The notes under the pieces: generated by a model
Database searches by the model: none
What the model saw: only the letters and a program-made list of their open reading frames with translations
What the model was told of the DNA's origin: nothing
Shown: piece by piece, positions 55,643 to 64,000 of the stretch
How positions within the stretch are numbered: position 1 is the first letter of the stretch
How the letters are laid out: each line of letters begins with the position of its first letter
Translations under genes and position numbers: made by a program
Source of the DNA: Larix kaempferi
Taxonomy: Eukaryota; Streptophyta; Pinopsida; Pinales; Pinaceae
DNA length: 64,000 nucleotides
NCBI GenBank assembly: GCA_027924585.1
Contig: BSBM01000319.1
Coordinates: forward strand, 4,245,001 to 4,309,000
Direction of reading: 5' to 3'

Positions 55643-57691
55643 TGTGTGCGGATTGCGGATTGCAGAAAAGGTCATTTGTTAGATAGAGTCGATCGTGATC
55701 CCGCAATGCGGATTGCGGATTGCGGGATGAAGGTATATGTTTTCAAAATAAACTTTCCGCATTTCTCTCCCGCAGCTTGCATGTTTTAATCTTGACTGTT
55801 GATGTGTGTTGATCCGGTGGTTGTTATTGAATTGTCTTTATTTTGAATAATCATCTGTTCTTCGTCTTCTCTACCATTTTTCAATTTTCAATCAGATTTT
55901 TTAACTATGACTTTCACCTGCGACCACGTGAACTGATAATCATTGATTCAACTAATTCATAGCTGATCAAGTGTTAAGATTTGACATGAATCATACGTGA
56001 ATTATTGCAAACTTATCTTGTCTTAATTCAATCCATGTCGACGCATGCTAGTCATTATTTCAATACAGACGTGATAATTGCAAGTTCCAGACAGTGAGGT
56101 TATAGTTTTACCAATTCATTACATTCAGCCATTCCTAGAATCTTAATTGTTTTCCTTGGGATTTGAACTTCAATGTGGACAGTTTTTTGGTCGTTATACT
56201 GCAATTGAAAGGTCTTCTTGGTTAATTTTTCACAAGTTTTCCTTCTGACAATTATATTGTGAGCAATATGCAGGGAAATCATAAATCTTTGGTCGATTTT
56301 TGTCAAAAGAAAGAGCTACAGCCTCTTCTATATCAAGAACCTGTGTCGCCACCTTTTGATGCAAGTGTTCCTGATGAAAGCAGCGGAAGTGAAGAAGAAC
56401 CTGAGATTCGATCCATTTGCATACGATTCCCTCAGAAGAAGAGAAGGAAGATCACTGAAAAGCAAGATGTTCAAGACAATACCATTATCCAGGATTTTAT
56501 AATCAATGAAGTACCTATTGCTCCATTAATTCCTTTGAAGGAGGAACAAGTGGCCGACTTTTCAGTTTTTAACGATGTTGTTGATAATCATAAATCTCCT
56601 AAAATATATTTTTCAGCCCACTTACTATCTGTCACAAACAGCTAGTAGACTGTAGTTAACTCCCACAGTTTGTTGCGGGATGTTCCTCGAAATAATGTGA
56701 TGAATATTTTCTGAAATTTTTTTGAAATATTCTCTATGAACCACCCTATATGATGATATGATTAGAATAGTCTAATTTTGTAAATCCCTATTTTCATGGG
56801 AAAGTTATCCTTTCTAATTATCTTCTAATTATTAGTTAAAGGGATAGAAGTCTCATGAGGAAAGAGGGGGGAGCTAATCACCAGAGAATGACTGGAGAAA
56901 CGTTGTTTCACTTGTGATCTTGTAATTTCTTGCAGACAAATGAATCAAAGTTAGTTTCTTTTGCAATCTTCTTTGTGTAAGTTATCACATTTTTTTATGA
57001 TGTCTGATTTCTTCACCATAATTATCAATTAATACTGTTGATTTTGCAGCTAATCATTAATGCATTGATCTATGGTTCGGATTTTAATTCTTGATCATTG
57101 TATATTTATGTTTTAATTGAATTTATTTAATTAAAATCTTTATCTGTTTCTGCAAATGATTCACATAAACTATATATGTTAATTTTTCAATTGGCATTCA
57201 AGTTACAGGGTAAATTTGTATGTGCTTAAACCTCATATTGTTATCAGTTGATTTTCATTATCTGATTATGATTTGAGTTAATGAGTGTTGATCCTTTTTC
57301 ACATTTCTGTCAAAATTGGTGATAAGGCTTATTAAACATTCAAAACAAGTTATCCTGCACACAAACAAGACACTTTTCTTTAGATTAGATCTAACTTAAC
57401 CTAGATTTCCTTTTAGTTAGCTTAGATTTCTTTCTAGGTTCTTTCTAGGTAGATCCTTGTCCAGAGTTAGCACATTTTATTCTTCCCTCACAGGAAGAAC
57501 AGATCCTTTTGGATCGAAACCCATAAGTGCTAGCGGAGGCCTTTGTATCCGTGGGAGATTACTATTCCAAACAGGATGGGGATAGAACTCTCCTTGCGAA
57601 TGACCTTTTGAAGCCTTTCAGTCTGGGTTTTCACCCTCTATTGTTAGCCTTAGAACCCATTCCAACAACCTACACATCCGAGGCTTCAACA
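55643..57691 (+). repeat. GyX 3' LTR (about 2.05 kb)
   Basis: It matches the split 5' LTR (13600-14267 and 20348-21742). The start is set near TGTGTGCGG (55643) but no polypurine tract marks it. The end '...ggcttcaaca' at 57691 is clear, followed by AGATG. It contains a 9-bp inverted repeat (55698-55706 with 55720-55728) and an ORF of about 126 codons. Confidence 0.78.
56268..56645 (+). CDS. Small ORF inside GyX LTR
   Basis: ATG at 56268, about 125 codons. Acidic Ser/Glu-rich N-terminal half ('DESSGSEEEPEI') then a basic patch 'PQKKRRKIT' that resembles a nuclear localisation signal, then 'DFIINEVPIAPLIPLKEEQV'. The left LTR carries the same frame with one stop. Differences between the copies are mostly amino-acid changing, so selection since insertion is not evident. 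It may be a chance frame, or a second exon: an AG|GT lies at 55640 and a TGCAG|G at 56272. Confidence 0.4.
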   Translation: MQGNHKSLVDFCQKKELQPLLYQEPVSPPFDASVPDESSGSEEEPEIRSICIRFPQKKRRKITEKQDVQDNTIIQDFIINEVPIAPLIPLKEEQVADFSVFNDVVDNHKSPKIYFSAHLLSVTNS

Positions 57692-57696
57692 AGATG

Positions 57697-59678
57697 CAGA
57701 TCGTGTAACCCGTCAAGAGGTAGCATGCCTATGTTAAGGTCAATGTTCTCTACCCACTTCACACCTTCAACCATATCCTCGTTCAGGAAAACAATGTTGA
57801 GTGGCTGCATTCTGACTAGGTGGGGCTTCATTGTCTCGACCGACGGCCTTCTCTTTTGTTTACTAGATTCCCCCGCCTTACCTTCTGAATCATATTCTTG
57901 AACGAAGTCCTGCTGGACTTGTTCAATCTTCACAACCATAATCTTGAGATGTGAGAGGTTATGGCTCAACTGCGCTTGTGCCTCTTCATCCTTACTGTCT
58001 TTTGTAGCGAGCGCATCCTCTAGATACTCGCCTACGCGCAGAGTGATGCGGTCAAAATCGTCATCGTGCAACTGCGCTTTTGGCTTGGTCTTGGTTGCCT
58101 TCATGTTCTTCCTTGGTTCTTTTTCTGGCCCCGCACCTTCAGGATCCTTTGTCTTTTCTCCTTTCTGCACTTTAGTGGTGTCTAATTATATCTCCTCAAC
58201 AACTGTTGTAGGTTTCTGTGATCTTTCTTCTAATGAAGATTGGATTTCTAATGGCGCATCCACCTTCCACTCTAGTGGCCATTCTTCTATGGCTAGCTCA
58301 ATCCTTGGCGCATCCAACTGGTAATCCATAGGGAACAATATTGGGTTCTACTTTTCGGCCTTTGGCTGAATGTAAACAGAGTGCAAGTCAACCTTAAACA
58401 ACATCTTCGGAAGAAACAATATTATTGTAGTATATTTTGAAATGTGTAGAGTGCACAATATTACATCGCACAATTGGCCAACGTAAGTGTGGAATTGCTC
58501 ATTATTTACACATTGTCGGTCCGACTGGGCATTTTCCCACATATTGGCATACTTCGTGGCTTGGCAATCTCTCGTTGTCATTGGAAGGTTGTGTTGATAT
58601 AGTGGTTCCTTCTACCATATAAGAGCAATCAATATCATCAACCATGTGTAGTGGAATGCGCTTCCCGTCTCTTGGGTTTCCCGGACATCCTCCAAAAATT
58701 CATTCAACAGATACCTAGCCCAATTGTATGGGTGCCCATCTTTGTCCTTCGCAGCGAGAAGAACTGCTGCGGGTGGCACTTCCGCCAATCTACACTTTTG
58801 TAAAATCCTTCTTGCGAGCAGCTGGACGGTGAACTTTGTGGCTTTGTCTTCAATTCCATCTATGACAAAGCCTCGTTTCCCCTTTACCAATTTGTATTCA
58901 TCTTTCATTTGCTTTGCAATTTATTTATCCTTTGTTTTCCCTACAAACTCATCTTAGGGTCATCGCCTCGCTTGTTGAGGTGAGTTATGTTGTATATTAG
59001 ATCAACATTAATGTCAATCCTATGGTCAAGCCATATGAATCCCTAGTTCGTGCACGATATCAAGGTGCGCACCACCTCGGTACATTTGGGACTTCGCTCA
59101 AAGTGTGGTATACGTAGGAGATGTAGAAATCTAGACGGCGCTAACTACTTAGCTCAATCTTGCAGAACGACTAGAGGTTTTCCTGATTTTGCATCCTCCC
59201 TTCGGCACATGTACTAGTCAGCTTGAAACTGAGGAAACTTTGGCTCTCTTGGGTCTTTTGCTTCTAGCATATTATGGTCTGTGAACTTGCATCCATATAC
59301 TTTGCCAAGTAGGTTCCCCTAGATTTCCACATCTCTAGAAATCGCTGGTACCGAAATGTCGTACTGCACGTTCTTGAACAGGGTAACTGCAATCACGTCG
59401 ATATTTCTTGGTGGGATATATACATGTGTCAGGTAAATGGGGCTATCCCCTGGTGGAATTGGCGGTCCAGGATTCGGCTTTCCTAGTGCCTTCGGATTCT
59501 CAGTTTCTTGAAGGGGTCCCTTATCCTTTCATTGCATATTGGTTATGTTTCGGGGTGATCTTCTTGATGCGGAACCTTTCTCTGAAACATACTTTTTAAC
59601 GGGCGTTTTCATCAACCCCTCCAACTCAGAGTGTTTAAAGTCCCTCACAGACTACTCAAATGATGATTCCTCAGACAT
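57697..59678 (-). pseudogene. GyC accessory ORF in env position
   Basis: ATG at 59676-59678, about 120 bp below a TATA box. Readable segments with stops between: 'RDFKHSELEGLMKTPVKKYV', 'IPPRNIDVIAVTLFKNVQYD', 'KLVKGKRGFVIDGIEDKATK', 'LARRILQKCRLAEVPPAAVL', 'NWARYLLNEFLEDVRETQET', 'FHYTWLMILIALIW', then 'MWENAQSDRQC' and a Lys/Glu-rich tail (57697-58170) with 'RVGEYLEDALATKDSKDEEA'. The middle aligns with GyB 39346-39636. I see no signal peptide or membrane anchor. It may be related to the aminotransferase-like plant mobile domain found in other elements, but I cannot confirm it. Confidence 0.6.
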
Positions 59679-59799
59679 TCACCTGGAAATTTCTTTGTAT
59701 GCCCTCGAGATTGCTTGGCACTCACTGTTAAACACTGAAATTGTTCTTTGTGGGAAAATTTGAAACTTACAGTAAAACCCACGAGTCTGGTCTTAGCGG

Positions 59800-59807
59800 T
59801 ATTTATA
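59800..59807 (-). promoter_or_regulatory. TATA box upstream of GyC accessory ORF
   Basis: Minus strand CACCTATAAATACCGC, a good plant TATA box inside the element, well away from any LTR. The block around it is shared with GyB (40345-40352). It could drive a subgenomic transcript for the accessory ORF. Confidence 0.5.
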
Positions 59808-60370
59808 GGTGCAGTTAGGCTTGAGATGCACCACTAAACGGCTAGATTAACATTAAATGTTATGGCCATTGGCCAAATCCGCCGAGGAACTTGGTCATTT
59901 CCTTTATTGAATGCTTCAGAACGACTAAATTTGTGTTAAATGCACAAGCGGTCGTCTACAAAATCACTGTATAACGGCTATTTTCTGACTAACATTTTAA
60001 CGGCTAGTTGCTTCGACGGCGCTCATGGATCAGACAAAATATTTTTGCGTGGTTCCTCTTCGTACTTGTGTTGCTTCATTTTTAACTTTCTAGCTGCGCT
60101 TCTTCTTGGCACTTCGCATTGTAGTTTTTGGTGTACACTTTGCATATGCGCTTCCAACGTGCACTGCGCATCCAACTTCCTCCATGCACTGCACATCCAA
60201 CTTCGTATTTTGCCAAAATTGTGTGCAGACTCTTTATGTTGTCATTCTTAGTGTCCAATTTCAACTGCACTTGATACTTAGAAATTCTTCGCTTCTAATC
60301 ACTGAGGGCTTTGTAAAGTAGGACTATCCCTATAGGGTTTTAGTCTACTTCCATTAATGAGACCTGGTAG
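59808..60370 (-). other. GyC spacer between integrase and accessory ORF
   Basis: Non-coding and similar to GyA 1-448. Short direct repeats 'taacggctat/gttt' recur at 59970-60010 and in GyA at 70-120. Confidence 0.55.
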
Positions 60371-60376
60371 GTTTTC

Positions 60377-61506
60377 TCACATCAATGTGGCTAACTGAAC
60401 TGCGCCACTGATAGTAACATGCATAACAATATATGGCCCTAGCCAATTCATTGTAAAGTTTCCAGGAAAATTCATAAATTTACTATCATAGAGGAGGACA
60501 AGGTCTCCTACCTGAAAGAATTTGTGCTTGATGTGGCGATCATGCCATGCTTTTTCTCTGTCTTGCTGCACTTGCTAGTGAAAGCCTGCAATGAAGCGAT
60601 CTTTCTCCAATCCAACCAATTGTAGTAGCCTTTCTTCTATTATTTCTTCATCTACCATGCCTGTAAATGCTACAATTCTCAAACTTGGTACTATGTATTC
60701 CATTGGCATCATAACTTCCTGTCCATATGTTAACCTGAAAGGTGTATGTCATGTCAACTTCTTGCAAGTTGTCTTGTATGCCCATAACACAGCTAGTATT
60801 CAGAGATGCCAATCATCCCTGTTTACATTACATACCTTAGTCAACGCATTTTCCAATACCTTGTTGAATGCTTCAACAGTGCCATTAGCTTATGGATGAT
60901 ATGGTGTGCTCCTCTAATGGTAAATATGGAATTCTTTAGTCAGGGCTTCAATAGTTATATTCAAGAAGTGTGAAGTGTGTTCCTTGATCACTCATTAGGA
61001 TCTTTGGACATCCAAACCTTGTGAGGATGTTTTCAAAAATGAACTGTGCGGCAGTAACTGTGCTACAGTCCTTCACGGGTTTTTCCTCTGCCCATCTGGT
61101 TTGATAATCTGTAGCTGTGATAATGTATCTTAAACCAGTTTGCTTTCGTGGTGGGTTGATAGGTCCCACAAAATCAATAGCCCATTTATCAAAGGCTTGC
61201 AATGTTAATTGTGGCCTCAATGGCATCTCATCTTTGTGAGATGGATTTCCTATTCTCTGGAAAACATTGCAACTGCGGCAAAGTTCCTTTGAATCCTTAT
61301 GGAGTGTAGGAAACCATAGTTCTGCTCTTAAGTTTTTCTGCGCAATATCTCTCCTTGCGTAGTGGCCTCCTGACACTCCTGAATGTGCTTCAGCTAGTAT
61401 CAATGCTTTCTCATGTTCTAGCACACATCTGCTCAATACTTCATCCGAACCTAGCTTGTATAATTGCCCTGTAATTATGGTGAAGTTTGTTTCTTTTACT
61501 ACCAGT
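60377..61506 (-). pseudogene. GyC integrase
   Basis: Zinc region: 'EAHSGVSGGHYARRDIAQKN', 'ELCRSCNVFQRIGNPSHKDE'. Core: 'KWAIDFVGPINPPRKQTG' and '[14 protein letters not shown]'. The Glu region (60700-60950) is in broken frame. C-terminus: 'HDRHIKHKFFQVGDLVLLYD', 'NWLGPYIVMHVTISGAVQLA'. No chromodomain. Confidence 0.88.
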
Positions 61507-62941
61507 TGCCTCTTCTGCTGAGTAGAAAATTCTATAGGTGCCAAACCTGTGGTTAGAAATTCTAGAATTTCTTTATAATAGTTATCTGCTATATGGATAG
61601 CAAACAACTGTGCATTTGGTAGATTATCTTCTAGGTTTGTAGGTTCTTCTCCTGACTCAATTTTGGAAAGATGGTCAGGTCCTGAGCTCAGCCTTCCTGT
61701 CTTAACAACAATTTCAAAGTCATACTCCTGAAAAAGTAGAAACCATCTACAGATTCTTCCCCTAACACTGGTTTATTGACCAGGTATTTCAAAGTTGAAT
61801 GGTTAGTAAACATACAAAAGTGTGCACCCAACAAATAGTGTCTGAACTTCTGAAGTGCGTACACCATAGCTATACCTTCTCTTTCTATTGTAGGGTAATT
61901 CTTTTCGACTGAGGACAGCTTCCTGCTTTAAAATGAAATAGGATGGTCAATACCTCCCTCACCTGGATTCGCTAGCACCACACCAAGTGCAATGGATGAA
62001 GCATCTACATGTACGTGGAATTGTTTGCTCAAATCCAAAAAGACTAAGATAGGCATAGTTACCATCCTTTCCTTCAGTGTGTCCAGTCCTTTCTGGCAAT
62101 ATTCAGTCCATATGAAGTTTTCTTCTTTCTTCAACAATTTTTCCATGGGATCACTTATCTGTGCATATCCTTTGATGAACTTCCTGTAATATCATGTATG
62201 TCCCAATGTGGTGCGTAGTTGCTTTACTGAATTAGGTGTTGGAAAATTCACAATAATAGCGATTTTAGCTGGATCAACCATCAACCCCTGTTTACAAACA
62301 ATGTGTCCCAGTAGAATTCCATAAGGAACACAGAAGATGCTTTTCTTCAAGTTTATGGAAATATGATGTTGTCTACACTTTTCTAACATCAGTATTAAGC
62401 TTGCAAAATGGTTCTTCAGAAACCCAAATACAGTCCAATCATCAAAATATACTTCTAGGAATTTATGGATGAAATCTTTGAATGCAGCAACAACTACTCT
62501 GGAAAAAATGGCAGGTGCATTATTCATACCAAAGGGCATCACTGTGTACTGAAACGAGCCCCATTCTGTGGAAAAACTGGTATTGTACCTATCTGCTTCT
62601 TCAATTCCGATCTGATGGTATCCAGAAAATCCATCAGTGAAAGAGTATGCCTCATTTCCTCCAACATTGTCTACTACTTCATCTGTGAATGGAGTAGGAA
62701 ATGGGTCGTGCAGTCATGCATCATTTAACTTTCGTAGGTCTACGCAGATCCTGATTTCTCCTTTAGTCTTTTTGTCCTGGATAACCATGGGACTTATCCA
62801 TTCTGATTCTTCTACAGGTTCAATTATTCCTGCATCGAGCATCTTATCGAGCTCTGTTTTTACTCTTTCTTTGTATCTTGGATTGAGTCGGTAAAGTCTC
62901 TGCTTAATGGGCTTCACATTTGGCTTGAGAGGTATTTTCAT
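61507..62941 (-). pseudogene. GyC reverse transcriptase-RNase H
   Basis: RT: 'KPIKQRLYRLNPRYKERVKT', 'RICVDLRKLNDA', 'MMPFGMNNAPAIFSRVVVAA' and the intact 'YFDD' at 62438-62449. RNase H: 'VHVDASSIALGVVLANPGEG' (61928-62146), then a stop-riddled stretch with the 'LGAHF' and 'FTNHSTLKYLVNQ' equivalents to about 61620. Stops near 61927, 62190 and 62700. Confidence 0.88.
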
Positions 62942-62989
62942 AACTTAATGGGCTTCGCCCAAATGCCTTTCATTTCAGAAAACTTTGTC

Positions 62990-63866
62990 GGGAATAAGTC
63001 TTCATATTCATGTATTAAATCTGCTATCTATGCAACTGTTTCTTCGTCCCAATAATCTCCTATAGAGGCGAACTTTGGTTCTTCAGTGGTTCAATGTTCA
63101 CTTTCCAAGTTTTCACAGGATCACTCAGATCCAGAATTTCTAATGGAGGTCCTTCGGCTTCGCGCTTTCCTTATGACTCAGGTATGTTTACATTACATGG
63201 GTCGTCATCAACGCTTAACTCTTCTTCCTCATCTAGAGCGAAGCTATAACATTCTAGGGCATGTTCTCTCTTTCTTTCCCATTCTGGTTGTTGATATACA
63301 TGTTCTGGTATGTCACTGAATACCTTCTTTTTGATGACCTATAATGCCTCATTTATACTTGAACATTCATCTACGAAGTTGAAAGTTGCTTGGAAGTTCT
63401 TAATCATGACATACCATTCCATTGTTTCTGTACGTAGTTCTGCATCTTTGTACCAGTTCTTCAGAATCTGCTCTAGTGTGTGTATAAATAGGTGAACCCA
63501 TTATGTCTGTGGTCTATGTGTCCATGCTTTCTTGCAACTTTCTATGTGATCCCTAGGATCAGTTTGTCCATTATATTTCACTTGCACCAACTCATTTTCT
63601 GCCAGAAATCTAATTTCCATCATATGCTTACATTTCTCCCATGTGGTCAGATTCTACTTATGCGCGGCCCACCATCTGGAAGGTGTAGTGCACAGTGCTA
63701 TAGCCAATGTTGTTATCTTATGTTCAACTGAAACTGATATAAGATATTCTTGAAAAAATGTATGGATGTTAGTCAAGCCATCAAATGTAGGGACTGGGCT
63801 TACCTCTGTTCCAATCCAAATGTAGTGATCTGGTGAGTTGCGCACATCTTCTTGCTGATACTTCAT
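62990..63866 (-). pseudogene. GyC second capsid-like domain
   Basis: 'VSPVPTFDGLTNIHTFFQEY', 'IALCTTPSRWWAAHK', a stop, then 'WVHLFIHTLEQILKNWYKDA', 'EALQVIKKKVFSDIPEHV' and an acidic tail with 'DDPCNVNIPES'. Same position and order as in GyA and GyB. Confidence 0.6.
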
Positions 63867-64000
63867 GCATTATGCTTTTCCATTTCTCGAGTCCTGCATC
63901 TGAGTCTGATATGCAAGATTTGTCACCACACCAACTCAATGTTCCATCATCCATTGGGTTGACATAGTCTACCTTATTCGCTGTCATCTTGTAGATATGA
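63867..64000 (-). pseudogene. GyC protease-capsid linker (partial)
   Basis: 'DYVNPMDDGTLSWCGDKSCI' and 'EKWKSIMHEVSARRC' align with the GyA linker at 3950-4080. It is cut by the window edge. Confidence 0.7.

Larger units (their letters stand above)
13585..57691 (+). mobile_element. GyX: large Ty3/gypsy-derived element interrupted by five others
   Basis: GyX reads on the plus strand: 5' LTR (13585-14267 and 20343-21742), gag (22091-22638 and 29612-30295), protease (30300-30811 and 55103-55330), an RNase H-like fragment (55331-55640) and the 3' LTR (about 55643-57691). CopA, CopB, CopC and GyB interrupt it. Coding resumes in register across CopC and GyB, which proves these parts are one element. 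It has no RT core and no integrase in the retained sequence, so it looks non-autonomous. It is itself inserted in the GyC accessory ORF; AGATG at 57692-57696 is the expected right target duplication. The start of the 5' LTR is hidden behind CopA. Confidence 0.8.
57692..64000 (-). mobile_element. GyC: partial Ty3/gypsy element, host of GyX
   Basis: Minus strand, from the right edge: protease linker, second capsid-like domain, RT, RNase H, integrase, spacer, TATA-like box and accessory ORF. GyX cuts the accessory ORF at 57692. Its 5' LTR and gag lie to the right of the window, and its 3' end presumably beyond the left edge. Closest to GyA. Confidence 0.85.

Noticed and set aside
1-64000. Host protein-coding genes
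   Set aside because: Every long frame is either a retrotransposon domain, a neighbour of one within a defined element, or a shadow frame. No exon-intron structure of a host gene was recognised.

Overview
The window reads as a land-plant nuclear intergenic region built entirely from LTR retrotransposons inserted into one another. I recognise no host gene, rRNA, tRNA or CRISPR array. Supporting a plant: Ty3/gypsy and Ty1/copia pol domains, several initiator-Met tRNA primer sites (TGGTATCAGAGC), plant-type TATA boxes in the LTRs and multi-level nesting. The gag and pol types would suit a large-genome seed plant, possibly a conifer, but the sequence does not settle the species.

Layout, oldest to youngest as implied by nesting. 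(1) GyC, a minus-strand Ty3/gypsy element without a visible chromodomain, occupies 57692-64000 and runs off the right edge. (2) Element GyX (plus strand, LTRs about 2 kb) sits in the accessory ORF of GyC. Its outer parts are 13585-14267, 20343-22638, 29607-30811 and 55103-57691. (3) Three copia elements lie in GyX: CopA (minus, 8823-13584, left part missing), CopB (minus, 14268-20342) and CopC (plus, 22639-29606). (4) GyA (1-8822, minus, cut by the left edge) appears inserted in CopA. (5) GyB (minus, 30812-55102), a relative of GyA and GyC, is inserted in the GyX protease gene. (6) Inside GyB lie a chromovirus-like element, Chr1 (30939-37052, in the GyB 3' LTR), and LARD1 (43122-49842, in the GyB RT). 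LARD1 is an LTR element with a 683-codon ORF and no reverse transcriptase.

Target-site duplications support the model: GATAA for CopC, GGTCT for Chr1, TCCGG/TCCGA for LARD1 and ATTTT/GTTTT for CopB. AGATG flanks GyX on its right side only.

The three related gypsy elements share an unusual plan, read 5' to 3' on the minus strand: LTR, a small ORF0, gag with a capsid-like domain, up to five zinc knuckles, protease, a conserved linker, a second capsid-like domain, RT, RNase H, integrase, a spacer with its own TATA-like box, then an accessory ORF in the env position. GyB and GyC both show the TATA box and accessory ORF; in GyA that part is off-window. CopA and CopC form a copia family that keeps RT-RNase H but has a shared 2.7-kb spacer where gag, protease and integrase should be, followed by GATGAT-type minisatellites. 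Nearly every coding region has stops, frameshifts or altered catalytic residues, so most elements look dead. Chr1 is the best preserved.
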